The position numbers and the translations under genes are program-made. A DNA stretch of 64,000 bases from NCBI GenBank assembly GCA_025360225.1, contig JANYCN010000018.1, forward strand, positions 1 through 64,000, given 5' to 3'. This DNA is from Actinomycetes bacterium. GTDB lineage: Bacteria; Actinomycetota; Thermoleophilia; Gaiellales; F1-60-MAGs149. The notes beneath the pieces are model-generated. The model was not told the origin of the DNA. It did no database searches and saw nothing but the letters and a program-made list of their open reading frames with translations. Shown in pieces: positions 39,910 to 47,970 of this stretch (position 1 is the first letter of the stretch; each line of letters opens with the position of its first letter).

Positions 39910-40803
39910 TTACTTGAAATAGGCGAGCTGTGGACCGATCTCATCCGCGATGTCAATGCCGTTTGCGAGGAGGGCGTCGAGGTCGTCCGGGTCGCCGATG
40001 TGGCCGTTGATCGGCACGACAAGGGCTCCACCCTCGACCTCCATGTGCGTTGGACCGTGGTCGAGAAACCAGACGATCGTCGCCGGCGAGAAGACCCGTC
40101 GGAGCGCCACGTCATCGGTCGCGTCCTGCACGGTGAGGCGGTAGCGCTTGGCGAACTCGACCGACTCGAGCTCGACCGTTCGCCCGTCTGTCACCGCCGA
40201 GGTGACCTTGTCGAACACCCGGAGCGAGAGCCCGCCGCGCTCCTCGAGGACGAGCCGGGGGATCGCCGGGTGGGGGAGGTCGACACGACAGACGGTGAAG
40301 TCGTGGTCGACGTCGACCTCGTACGTGCGGGTCGTCGTGTGTCCGTTGGCGTCTGTCGAGGTGGACGTTCGCGTCTCGCGCGTGACGTAGGTGAATGCGA
40401 ACAGCGACACGGCGTGACCTTGGACGATCCCGGAGTATGCGACGCCGTACTCGCGACGGTAGCCGCTGCGGAGGAACGGCGTGTCCGTGAACGGTGGTGC
40501 CTGGGCGCTGAACGTCAGCGCGCGCGCGCTCGTCCACGCGGCGGTGGCGTCGGCGCGGGCGCGTCCGCGTGCCGCTCGAGCGAGCAGCAGCGCCCAGGTG
40601 GCGAGTCCGAGCAGAGCGCCGACTGCGCCGCCAGCGAGCCCAGCCGGTCCTGCCGCGGCGGCACCGAGGAGAGCACCAGCTACCAGGCCGCCGCCGACCG
40701 CCGCGATGCGACCCTGGCGCCAGCCCGTGGACGCGCGCAGACCGGCGCTGTACGTCGTCTGCAGAGCGTCCTCGTCGGGTAGCGTGATCGGCTCGAGCGC
40801 CAC
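39910..40803 (-). CDS. membrane-anchored uncharacterised protein (297 aa)
   Basis: A short cytoplasmic N terminus is followed by a long Ala/Gly-rich hydrophobic stretch (about residues 34-75, probably two helices). The rest is a soluble domain with no recognised catalytic motif (TPFLRSGYRREYGVAYSGIV; VDVDHDFTVCRVDLPHPAIPRLVLEERGG). The layout recalls DUF3137-type proteins, but I cannot confirm it. The GTG start is set by TAGCCT 6 nt upstream, located inside the last codons of hisIE. Confidence 0.7.
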   Translation of the reverse strand: MALEPITLPDEDALQTTYSAGLRASTGWRQGRIAAVGGGLVAGALLGAAAAGPAGLAGGAVGALLGLATWALLLARAARGRARADATAAWTSARALTFSAQAPPFTDTPFLRSGYRREYGVAYSGIVQGHAVSLFAFTYVTRETRTSTSTDANGHTTTRTYEVDVDHDFTVCRVDLPHPAIPRLVLEERGGLSLRVFDKVTSAVTDGRTVELESVEFAKRYRLTVQDATDDVALRRVFSPATIVWFLDHGPTHMEVEGGALVVPINGHIGDPDDLDALLANGIDIADEIGPQLAYFK

Positions 40804-40809
40804 GTCAAC

Positions 40810-40815
40810 AGGCTA
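40810..40815 (-). promoter_or_regulatory. -10 box of the 297-aa gene, inside the hisIE end
   Basis: TAGCCT on the minus strand, 6 nt before the GTG at 40803. It overlaps the hisIE stop codon region, so this gene can be transcribed apart from the his operon. Confidence 0.45.
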
Positions 40816-41424
40816 GCGGGCGTGGCGGGCGCGGAGCACCTCGAGCGCCGCGAGCGGATCGAGCCCGTCGCGAGCGAGGAGCACCATCGAGTGAAACCAC
40901 AGGTCGGCGACCTCGCCGACGAGCGCTGCCGAGCCGGGCTCCTCCGTCAGCACCTCGGCCGCCTCCTCACCGACCTTCCGGGCGACGTGCGCGCGTGGCG
41001 CGCCAAGCAGGCGGGCGGTGTAGCTCTCGGCCGCGTCGGCCCCGACGCGTTCGACGATCGTGGCCCTCAGCTTGGCGAGCACGCCGCCACCGTCCTCACC
41101 GAAGCACGACCGCGACCCGGTGTGGCACGAAGCGCCTTCCGGTGTCACCTCGTAGAGCACGGTGTCCGCGTCGCAGTCCACGCGGATCGCCTCGATCATC
41201 AGCCGGTTTCCGCTCGTCGCGCCCTTCTCCCACAGCTCACCGCGGGAGCGGCTCCAGAACGTCGCGGTGCCTCCCTCGACGGTGCGTCGCAGAGCGTCGG
41301 CGTTCGCCCACGCCACCATCAGCACCTCTCCGGTCGCGGCGTGCTGGCAGACGCATGGCACGAGACCGTCAGCGTCACAACGGACGGTGGCGATCAGCGC
41401 ATCGGCAGTCCACGCCTGCGACAT
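40813..41424 (-). CDS. hisIE: bifunctional phosphoribosyl-AMP cyclohydrolase / phosphoribosyl-ATP pyrophosphatase
   Basis: Catalyses histidine steps 2 and 3 (203 aa). The N-terminal HisI domain has PCVCQHAATGEVLMVAW and the Zn/catalytic region GASCHTGSRSCF. The C-terminal HisE domain has RKVGEEAAEVLTE and VADLWFHSMVLLA. ATG 41424 (MSQAWTADAL) has GGAGG 10 nt upstream and overlaps the end of hisF by 31 nt. A frame extending to 41775 is a shadow of hisF. It is the last gene of the his operon. Confidence 0.95.
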   Translation of the reverse strand: MSQAWTADALIATVRCDADGLVPCVCQHAATGEVLMVAWANADALRRTVEGGTATFWSRSRGELWEKGATSGNRLMIEAIRVDCDADTVLYEVTPEGASCHTGSRSCFGEDGGGVLAKLRATIVERVGADAAESYTARLLGAPRAHVARKVGEEAAEVLTEEPGSAALVGEVADLWFHSMVLLARDGLDPLAALEVLRARHAR

Positions 41425-42143
41425 TCGGCCTTCACCTCCGCAACGGTGAACGTACCGTCGTGGAAGATCGTCGCGGCGAGCGCGGCGCTCGTGCCCCGCG
41501 CGAGGGCCTCGGCGATGTGTGCTGGGCCGCTCGCTCCACCGGAGGCGATCACGGGGACGGCGACGCGGTCGACGATCGCACCGAGCAGCTCGAGGTCGTA
41601 GCCGGCGCCGGTCCCGTCCGCGTCCATGGACGTCACGAGCAGCTCGCCCGCGCCTAGGCGGGCGGCCTCCTCGGCCCAGTCGATCGCGTCGCGTTCCGTG
41701 GCCACACGCCCGCCGGCAGCATGGGCGCGGTAGCCGGCGGCGGATCGGCACGCGTCGATCGCGACGACGATGCATTGTGAGCCGTGCGCCTCAGCGCACT
41801 CCTGCACGAGAGCCGGGCTGCGGAGTGCGGCGGAGTTGATCGAGACCTTGTCGGCGCCCGCACCGAGAAGCTCGCGGACGTGGCGTTCCTCGCTCACGCC
41901 GCCGCCAACGGTGACCGGCACGTCCACCTCGCGGGCGGCCTGCTCGACCTGGCGGAGAAGGGCGCTCCAGCTCTCCTTGTCGGCGGTGATGTTCAGCCAG
42001 CAGATCTCGTCGGCCCCCTGGGCGGCGTACCGCACGGCGGCAGCGACGGGGTCGCCGCAGTCGCGGAGGTTGACGAAGTTCACGCCCTTCACGACACGGC
42101 CGGCGGACACGTCGAGGCACGGAATGATGCGTCTACGCAGCAT
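41394..42143 (-). CDS. hisF: imidazole glycerol phosphate synthase subunit HisF
   Basis: The (beta/alpha)8 synthase half of IGP synthase (249 aa). It uses ammonia from HisH to make IGP and AICAR. The two catalytic Asp are in IIPCLDVSAGRVVKG and TSMDADGTGAGYD. VTVGGGVS, DKVSINSAA and VIASGGASG are phosphate-binding motifs. It overlaps hisH by 11 nt, as expected for obligate partners. Confidence 0.96.
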   Translation of the reverse strand: MLRRRIIPCLDVSAGRVVKGVNFVNLRDCGDPVAAAVRYAAQGADEICWLNITADKESWSALLRQVEQAAREVDVPVTVGGGVSEERHVRELLGAGADKVSINSAALRSPALVQECAEAHGSQCIVVAIDACRSAAGYRAHAAGGRVATERDAIDWAEEAARLGAGELLVTSMDADGTGAGYDLELLGAIVDRVAVPVIASGGASGPAHIAEALARGTSAALAATIFHDGTFTVAEVKAECRRRGLPMR

Positions 42144-42744
42144 TCGACCAGCTCAGGAAGCCGCGGAGCATCGCTTGGCCCGCCGCGGCTGATCGTTCCG
42201 GGTGAAACTGCACGCCGGCGACGCGACCGGCAGCAACGACGCTCGCGAACGTCACGCCGTCGACCTCCGTCGTTGCGACCGTGCAGGGACCGGGATCGAC
42301 GATCGCGTAGGAGTGTGCGAAGTAGGCGCATGCCGGCAGGTCGGCTGCCAGCGGGTGGGGTGGGCCGACCGGCACGACGTCGTTCCAGCCCATGTGCGGC
42401 AGCAGGGCGACGCCGGTGAGATGTGTGACGCGACCAGGAAGCAGGCCGAGACCGGTAGTTTCCTGCTCCTCGCTCGACTCGAACAGCAGCTGGAGGCCGA
42501 CGCAGACGCCGAGCAGGTAGGCGCCGCTCGTCAGCGCGGAGCGGATCGCACGTTCGAGACCGGTACGCCGAAGCGTCTCCATCGCCGGGCCGGCGGCACC
42601 CTGGCCGGGCACCATCAGCCGTGGGGCGAGGGCCACGATCATCGGGTCGCCCGAGACGACCACCTCTGCTCCGACCCGCTCCAACGCGGCCCGGAGCGAG
42701 CGGACGTTGCCAGATCCGTAGTCGACGATGACGACCTCGCTCAC
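42133..42744 (-). CDS. hisH: imidazole glycerol phosphate synthase, glutaminase subunit HisH
   Basis: Class I glutamine amidotransferase (203 aa) that feeds ammonia to HisF. The nucleophile Cys is in LLGVCVGLQLLFESSEE, the catalytic His and Glu are in VQFHPERSA, and the oxyanion region is VPGQGAAG. The N terminus VVIVDYGSGNVRSL is typical. It starts 4 nt inside the end of hisCB. Confidence 0.95.
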   Translation of the reverse strand: MSEVVIVDYGSGNVRSLRAALERVGAEVVVSGDPMIVALAPRLMVPGQGAAGPAMETLRRTGLERAIRSALTSGAYLLGVCVGLQLLFESSEEQETTGLGLLPGRVTHLTGVALLPHMGWNDVVPVGPPHPLAADLPACAYFAHSYAIVDPGPCTVATTEVDGVTFASVVAAGRVAGVQFHPERSAAAGQAMLRGFLSWSNAA

Positions 42745-44438
42745 AGCACCCCCTTCGTGGAGGGAGCCGCGCCGGCCCGTCGCGGGTCGGCGGCGCAGGC
42801 GATCCGCAGAGCGCGGGCGAGCGCCTTGAACGCCGCCTCGACGATGTGGTGGTCATCGTCGCCGGTCGCGCTGAGGTGGAGGTTGACGCGAGCGGCACGC
42901 GCGAGCGAGTCGAGCATGTGCGGCCACAGGCTGGCCGCGATCCCGCCGACGGGCTGCCCCGAGAGCGCGAGCTTGATCACCGAGACGCCGCGTCCACCGA
43001 GGTCGATGACGCACGTTGCGAGCGCCTCGTCGAGCGGTGCGGAGGCGTCGGCGAAGCGGGCGATTCCCTGCCGCGCGCCGAGGGCTCGGTCGAGGGCCTG
43101 ACCGAGCGCGATGCCGACGTCCTCGGTCGTGTGGTGCTCGTCGACGTGGAGGTCGCCGGTGACCTGCAGGTCGAGATCGATGCAACCGTGAAAGGCAAGG
43201 GCGTGGAGCATGTGGTCGAGGAAGCCAAGGCCCGTGTCGATCGTGCACGTCCCGCTGCCGTCGATCACGAGCCTCGTTGCGATCGTCGTCTCCCGTGTCG
43301 CGCGTCGCACCGTTCCGCGGCGTCCCCAGAGGCGGTCGTGCTCGACGGGCACGGGCTCGGGGGCCGGCGGTGTTCCGCCGGTGAGGGCGGCGATCGCGGC
43401 CACCAGATCGTCGTTCTCCGGCGGCGTCTGCACCGTGACGCGGATCACATTGGCAAGGAGCGGCTCGTGCCCGAAGGTGCGCACCACGAGTCCCTCGTCT
43501 GCGAGCGTCTGCCAGGCATCGTCAGACGAGGCAACGGTGCGAACGGTGACGAATGGCCCGGCCTCTGCGAGCACCTCAGCCCCCGCGGCAGCCAGCGCCC
43601 GCCGAAGACGACCGCGTTCGGCAACGTACGCGACGCAGTCGGCGCGCATCTCCTCGACCTCGCTAAGGGCGAGCTCGACGGCGGTCGCGGCCTGAAGCGA
43701 GAGCGACCCTGGCGGTCGGAGCGCGTCGAGCGCACCGGCGATCGCCGGGTTGGCAAGCGCGTAGCCGACGCGTAGCGACGCGAGCGCCCAGCCTTTGGAG
43801 AACGTCCGGCAGACGATCAGGTTGTCGTGCTCGGCGATCAGCGGAGCGTGGTCGATGCCGCCGAACTCGAGATAGGCCTGGTCGACGACGACGAGCCCTG
43901 GGCACGCAGCACAGAGCTCCGCGACGGTCGCCGCTGGCACATCCTCGCCGGTAGGGTTGTTCGGCGAGCACAGCCAGATCATTCGGGCGCCCGGGGCTCG
44001 CTCGAGGAGCCCTTCAAGATCGAGCGCGAGACCGTCTCTTGGCGGCAGCGCAACGAGCGTGCCGCCGGCCATGGCCGTCGCGACGGAGTACATCTGGTAG
44101 GTCGGCTTGCAAACAAGGGCAGTGTCGCCGCGGCCCATCGCGAGCGTCCCGGCGAGCAACAGGACCTCGTCGCAGCCGGCCCCTGGCACGATCTGCGTCC
44201 AAGGCAGCCCGACGTACCGCCCGATCGCCTCGCGCAGCGGCCGATACGTCGCCTCCGGGTACGCGCACGCCTCGAGCCTCGCGACCTCGGCGGCGATGCG
44301 CGGCCAGGCGGCGGGGGAGAGCGGCAGCGTGTTCATGTCGAACCTGCTGACAGGGCCAGCCGGCACGTTGTCCTGCCAGCGGTACGGGGCCGGGCGGGCC
44401 AGCTCGGGCCGGACATGGGTGAGAAGCTGTTCGGTCAC
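42741..44438 (-). CDS. HisC-HisB fusion: histidinol-phosphate aminotransferase / IGP dehydratase
   Basis: One uninterrupted 565-aa frame. Residues 1-353 are a complete fold-type I aminotransferase, with SPNNPTGED, VVVDQAYLEF, the PLP lysine K215 in RTFSKGWALASLRVGYA, and IRVTVQTPPEND. A Pro-rich linker (about 355-373) leads to a complete IGP dehydratase (374-565) with FLDHMLHALAFHG, DEHHTTEDVGIALGQAL and GDDDHHIVEAAFKALARAL, which supply the Mn-binding His clusters. HisB and HisC catalyse consecutive steps (IGP to imidazole acetol-P to histidinol-P). The GTG at 44438 overlaps the hisG stop. The E. coli HisB fusion is different, with a phosphatase. Confidence 0.93.
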   Translation of the reverse strand: MTEQLLTHVRPELARPAPYRWQDNVPAGPVSRFDMNTLPLSPAAWPRIAAEVARLEACAYPEATYRPLREAIGRYVGLPWTQIVPGAGCDEVLLLAGTLAMGRGDTALVCKPTYQMYSVATAMAGGTLVALPPRDGLALDLEGLLERAPGARMIWLCSPNNPTGEDVPAATVAELCAACPGLVVVDQAYLEFGGIDHAPLIAEHDNLIVCRTFSKGWALASLRVGYALANPAIAGALDALRPPGSLSLQAATAVELALSEVEEMRADCVAYVAERGRLRRALAAAGAEVLAEAGPFVTVRTVASSDDAWQTLADEGLVVRTFGHEPLLANVIRVTVQTPPENDDLVAAIAALTGGTPPAPEPVPVEHDRLWGRRGTVRRATRETTIATRLVIDGSGTCTIDTGLGFLDHMLHALAFHGCIDLDLQVTGDLHVDEHHTTEDVGIALGQALDRALGARQGIARFADASAPLDEALATCVIDLGGRGVSVIKLALSGQPVGGIAASLWPHMLDSLARAARVNLHLSATGDDDHHIVEAAFKALARALRIACAADPRRAGAAPSTKGVL

Positions 44439-45298
44439 GGGATCAGGTGCTCGATCGGGAGGACGAGGATGCCGGTGGCTCCGGCCTGCTTGAGCGGTGC
44501 GAGGAGCCGGACGATATCGCTCGCGTCGACGACCGCGTGCACGGCGTGCATGCCGGGCCGTGCGAGCTCGAGCACGGTCGGCGCATCGATACCGGGCAGC
44601 AACGCGAGGGTTCCGGGCAACTGGTCGTCGTGGACGTTGAGCATCAGGTACCGCTTGGGGCGAGCTGCGAGCACCGAGGCGAGGACGAGCTCGAGCTCCG
44701 CGACCCGTTCCTCGGTCGCGCTGTCGAGCGCGACGGGGGAGAGGAGGACGGCCTCCGAGACGAGGACCGTCTCGACCTCGACGAGGCCGTTCTGACGCAG
44801 CGTGTCGCCGCTCGAGACGAGGTCTGCGATCGCCTCGGCGGCGTCGAGGGCCGGTGCGAGCTCGACCGAGCCGCTGATCGGGATGCACGTCGCCGCGACG
44901 CCGTAGCCCGCGAGGTGGGCGGTGACCGTGCGCGGGTAGGAGGTTGCGACGCGGAGGCCCGCCAGATCACGCGCCTCGCGGATCGCGCTCTCGGCCGGCG
45001 CCGCAAGCGCCAACCGGCAGCGCCCGAACCCGAGAGCAAGGCGCGTCTGGACGACAACGCCAGCTTCGATCACCTGGTTTGCACCGGCGATGCCGCAGTC
45101 GACCGCGCGGTCCTCGACCCAGACGGGGATGTCGTCGGCGCGGGCGAAGAGGATCTCGAGATCGTGCTCGGGGAGCGGCAGACGCAGCCGTCGACCGTCC
45201 GGCTCGAAGGCGATGCCAGCCTCGCGGAACAGGCGGTATGCCGGCTCTGCCATGCGCCCCTTGGACGGCAGGGCGATCCGCAGCGGTCGCGAGCTCAC
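44435..45298 (-). CDS. hisG: ATP phosphoribosyltransferase (long form)
   Basis: First enzyme of histidine synthesis (287 aa). It starts LRIALPSKGRMAEPAYRLF, and ADDIPVWVEDRAVDCGIAG and the PRPP-binding ISGSVELAPALDAAEAIADLVSSGDTL are present. The extra C-terminal domain (MLNVHDDQLPGTLALLPGIDAPTV) marks the long, histidine-inhibited form that does not need HisZ. It overlaps yerC by 4 nt. Confidence 0.95.
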   Translation of the reverse strand: MSSRPLRIALPSKGRMAEPAYRLFREAGIAFEPDGRRLRLPLPEHDLEILFARADDIPVWVEDRAVDCGIAGANQVIEAGVVVQTRLALGFGRCRLALAAPAESAIREARDLAGLRVATSYPRTVTAHLAGYGVAATCIPISGSVELAPALDAAEAIADLVSSGDTLRQNGLVEVETVLVSEAVLLSPVALDSATEERVAELELVLASVLAARPKRYLMLNVHDDQLPGTLALLPGIDAPTVLELARPGMHAVHAVVDASDIVRLLAPLKQAGATGILVLPIEHLIP

Positions 45299-45585
45299 GA
45301 CGCGTCCGCCACGCGATCGAGAACGAGCCGGTACCCGCCTTCGCCGTGGTTGAGCCAGTGCGCGACGCGGGTCACCGTCGTCGTCGACGTGCCGACCTCG
45401 CTGGCGATCTCGGCGTACGTCTGTCCGCCAATCGCAAGCGCGCGAGCCGCCGAGAGCCGATGGGTGAGGGCCGCGAGCTCACCGATCGTGCAGAGGTCGC
45501 GGAGGAAGGCCCGCACCTCGGCAACCGTCTCGAGCGCGAGGATGCCGGTGCAGAGGCGCGTCAGGTCATCGTCCAACGATTCCAT
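45295..45585 (-). CDS. TrpR-related regulator YerC/YecD family
   Basis: A 96-aa helical DNA-binding protein (LTRLCTGILAL; LRDLCTIGELAALTHRLSAARAL; QTYAEIASEVGTSTTTVTRVAHWLN), with the helix-turn-helix at about 55-76. Family members often lie at the head of, or near, his genes. Here it is the first gene of yerC-hisG-hisCB-hisH-hisF-hisIE, all overlapping, and its own promoter carries repeated CATG motifs. A role as his repressor is inferred, not shown. ATG 45585 has TAACAT 6 nt upstream. Confidence 0.88.
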   Translation of the reverse strand: MESLDDDLTRLCTGILALETVAEVRAFLRDLCTIGELAALTHRLSAARALAIGGQTYAEIASEVGTSTTTVTRVAHWLNHGEGGYRLVLDRVADAS

Positions 45586-45605
45586 GATGCCATGTTAGCA
45601 TGATG
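45583..45605 (-). promoter_or_regulatory. his operon promoter with CATG-repeat operator candidate
   Basis: The minus strand reads CATCATG (45605-45599) and again CATCATG (45589-45583), 16 bp apart, with CATG-CTAA-CATG (45602-45591) in between. The -10 box TAACAT (45597-45592) lies inside this and the second copy contains the start codon. The arrangement suits a small dimeric TrpR-like repressor. Confidence 0.5.
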
Positions 45606-45637
45606 GACTGAGCTCGCGTGCTGCCCCCGAGCCACGC

Positions 45638-46111
45638 TCAGAGCGGAGCGAGCAGCACGAGCGCGATCTCGCGACCTGCTCGCAGCCGGTAGACACGGTA
45701 CCCCGGATAGAGCGCGTCGAGCAGCGGCCAGAGCCGATCGCGCTCGGTGGTGCTCGCGGCACGGGCGACGACGCCACGGGTGACGCCGCGGCGCATGACG
45801 GACGCCTCCGGGTTGGCGATGAGGTTCAGGCTCCAGGCAGGCACCCGGCCGCTGCCCCAGTTCGAGGCAACGACGACGAGCTCATCTCCCTCGGGCAGTG
45901 CAAGGAGCGGAACCGTCCGTTCCAGCCCGGTGCGGGCGCCGAGGGTCGTGAGCCACACGACCTCAACGCCGCCGACGAGCTCGGAGAAGCTCCGTCGCCC
46001 GCCGGTCGCGCGGGCGAACGCGGCATCGAGCGCCGGGAGGGCGCGGGAGAACAGCGCCGCGCCGGCGCGAGACGACGCGACGCGCGCGGAGAGCGTGTGG
46101 AGGAAGGCCAT
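45638..46111 (-). CDS. nitroreductase-family deazaflavin (F420)-dependent oxidoreductase
   Basis: A 157-aa protein of the Ddn/split-barrel family that uses F420H2. Characteristic features are VWLTTLGARTGLERTVPLLAL, VVASNWGSGRVPAWSLNLIANPEA, and the C-terminal YPGYRVYRLRAGREIALVLLAPL. The start is ATG 46111, with TACGCT 8 nt upstream, shared with the hisA promoter. A longer frame to 47176 is antisense to hisA. It lies just upstream of yerC but has its own promoter and a 52-bp gap. Use of F420 supports an actinobacterial source. Confidence 0.85.
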   Translation of the reverse strand: MAFLHTLSARVASSRAGAALFSRALPALDAAFARATGGRRSFSELVGGVEVVWLTTLGARTGLERTVPLLALPEGDELVVVASNWGSGRVPAWSLNLIANPEASVMRRGVTRGVVARAASTTERDRLWPLLDALYPGYRVYRLRAGREIALVLLAPL

Positions 46112-46119
46112 CCCGACGC

Positions 46120-46129
46120 AGCGTACGAT
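46120..46129. promoter_or_regulatory. symmetric bidirectional -10 (AGCGTACGAT)
   Basis: The plus strand reads TACGAT (46124-46129), 6 nt before the hisA GTG. The minus strand reads TACGCT (46125-46120), 8 nt before the ATG of the F420-type gene. The two -10 boxes share the central TA, giving the form AnnnTAnnnT. Both genes would be leaderless. Confidence 0.65.
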
Positions 46130-46135
46130 GCCTGC

Positions 46136-46867
46136 GTGGCGTTCGAGGTGATCCCGGCAATCGACCTCGTCAACGGCCGCGTCGTACGCCTCGTCCAGGG
46201 ACGGTTCGACGCCGTGACCGACTTCGGCGACGACCCGCTCTCGATCGCCCGTGGCTTCTGGCGTGAGGGTGCTCGCTCGCTGCACGTCATCGACCTTGAT
46301 GCGGCTCGCACGGGCGTGCGCCCCGACGCGCATCGTGCCCTGATCGAGCGGCTCGCGCGGGAACGACCGACCGGCGGCGTCCTCCAGGTTGGCGGCGGTT
46401 TCCGCACCGTGGAGGCGATCGACGACGCGGTCGCCCTGGGTGTCGACCGCGTGCTCGTCGGGACGATGGCGTTTCGCGAGCCGACGTTGTTGGACGAGGC
46501 GGTGCGACGCCACGGCTCGCGTATCTGCGTCACTGCTGACAATTTGGCCGGCTCGGTCCGCGTTGCCGGGTGGGAGGAGGACTCGGGCGTTGCCGTCGTC
46601 GACGCGGTGATCGACCTCTCGGCGCGTGGCGTTGGCTGCTTCCTCGTGACGGCGATCGAGCGTGACGGGACGCTCGCCGGCCATGACGTGCGCCAGCTCA
46701 CCGCGGTCAGGGCAGCCACCTCCGGCGTGCTGCTCGCAAGCGGCGGGATTGGCACCGTCGAGCACGTCCTCGCCACCCGCGATGCCGGGGCTGATGGTGT
46801 GGTCGTCGGTCGGGCGCTGCTCTCGGGCGCGATCCGGCTCGCCGACGTCCGCTACGCGATGCGGTAG
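46136..46867 (+). CDS. hisA: ProFAR isomerase HisA
   Basis: Fourth histidine step, isomerising ProFAR to PRFAR for HisF/HisH (243 aa). FEVIPAIDLVNGRVVRLVQG carries the first catalytic Asp. LHVIDLDAARTG, LQVGGGFRT, TAIERDGTLAGHD (second catalytic region) and LASGGIGTVEH follow. In actinobacteria the same fold can also be PriA (HisA/TrpF), and sequence reading cannot separate them. The GTG start is leaderless. It is on the strand opposite the his operon. Its 3' end overlaps the enolase-superfamily gene by 16 bp. Confidence 0.92.
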   Translation: MAFEVIPAIDLVNGRVVRLVQGRFDAVTDFGDDPLSIARGFWREGARSLHVIDLDAARTGVRPDAHRALIERLARERPTGGVLQVGGGFRTVEAIDDAVALGVDRVLVGTMAFREPTLLDEAVRRHGSRICVTADNLAGSVRVAGWEEDSGVAVVDAVIDLSARGVGCFLVTAIERDGTLAGHDVRQLTAVRAATSGVLLASGGIGTVEHVLATRDAGADGVVVGRALLSGAIRLADVRYAMR

Positions 46868-47967
46868 GGCTCGAGCGCGGCCAGGTCGGGCTCGACGCCG
46901 AGCCCGGGGCCGGGCGGGGGTGCGATCGTTCCGTCCGCCGCGATCTCCACCGTCGCCGGTAGCAGGAAGTCGCGGCGCGCCGTTGACCACGTTGGCGGGT
47001 CGTACGGCACCTCGAAGTACGGGTGGCCGGAGAAGGCACACGCCGCGTGGAGGTTGGCGACGAACCCGACGCCGCCGCTCGACCAGCTGTGTGGCGACCA
47101 CGCCCGGCCGTGCAGCTCGGCCAGGGCGCTGACCCGGCGACAGCCAGAGATGCCTCCCGAGAGCACGACGTCGCACTGGACGACGTCGATCTTGCCGCGC
47201 TCGATCAGATCACGGGCGTTCGCCTCGCTGCGCACCATCTCGCCCGCGGCGATCCGGATCGGCGTGAGCGCGCGGAGCGCGGCATAGCCGTCGAGGTCGT
47301 CGGTCGCGAGCGGCTCCTCCAGCCACCAGACACCGAGCTCGTGCAGCGCGGCAGCGCAGCGTGCGGCGGTCGGCACGTCCCAACGCGGCGTGAGGTCGCC
47401 CGGCATGCGCCACCCTTGGTTCGCGTCGACCATCAGCTCGAGCCGGTCGCCGACGGACGCTCGGACCCGCGCGACGACCGCCACATCATCGCGCCAGTCC
47501 GCGTGGTGGAAGCGGATCTTCAGCGCCCGAACACCCGCATCAGCGAGCTCAACCGCCCGCTCGGCTCGGGTCTCCGGCGCGACCAGCGCGCCGGACGAGG
47601 CGTAGGCCGTGATGCGCTCTCGTCGTCCGCCGAGCAGCTGCCACAGCGGCAGTCCCGCCGCCTTCCCTGCGATGTCCCAGCAGGCAACGTCGACCGCCCA
47701 GCATCTCCCACCATGGAAGTCGATCGTTGCGCAGACGCCGTTCACAACGTCGCTCGCGCGCGGATCGACACCGACGAGGAAGCGCTCCAGCAGCTCGCGG
47801 TCTGGGAGGCCGTCGCCACCAGAGGCGTATCCCGTGATGCCAACATCGGTGTGGACGATGACGAGGGTGCACAGCACCTGTCGACGCGGGATCGGGTCCC
47901 AGGCCGCGGGGAAGGGCGGGTCGAGCACCTGGCGATAGGTGCGCGTCTCGATCGCGGTGATCAGCAC
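46852..47967 (-). CDS. enolase-superfamily (mandelate racemase group) enzyme
   Basis: A 371-aa acid-sugar dehydratase/racemase-type protein. The N-terminal capping domain contains VDVACWDIAGKAAGLPLWQLLGG. The barrel has the KxK position as K150-I-R152, metal ligands D181 (MVDANQGW), E218 (WLEEPL) and E243 (AAGEM), and H293 in SPHSWSSGG, typical of the His-Asp dyad of the mandelate racemase group. The substrate is unknown. It starts with GTG 3 bp after the Fae-like gene, so the two form an operon. Confidence 0.88.
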   Translation of the reverse strand: MLITAIETRTYRQVLDPPFPAAWDPIPRRQVLCTLVIVHTDVGITGYASGGDGLPDRELLERFLVGVDPRASDVVNGVCATIDFHGGRCWAVDVACWDIAGKAAGLPLWQLLGGRRERITAYASSGALVAPETRAERAVELADAGVRALKIRFHHADWRDDVAVVARVRASVGDRLELMVDANQGWRMPGDLTPRWDVPTAARCAAALHELGVWWLEEPLATDDLDGYAALRALTPIRIAAGEMVRSEANARDLIERGKIDVVQCDVVLSGGISGCRRVSALAELHGRAWSPHSWSSGGVGFVANLHAACAFSGHPYFEVPYDPPTWSTARRDFLLPATVEIAADGTIAPPPGPGLGVEPDLAALEPYRIA

Positions 47968-47970
47968 GCG

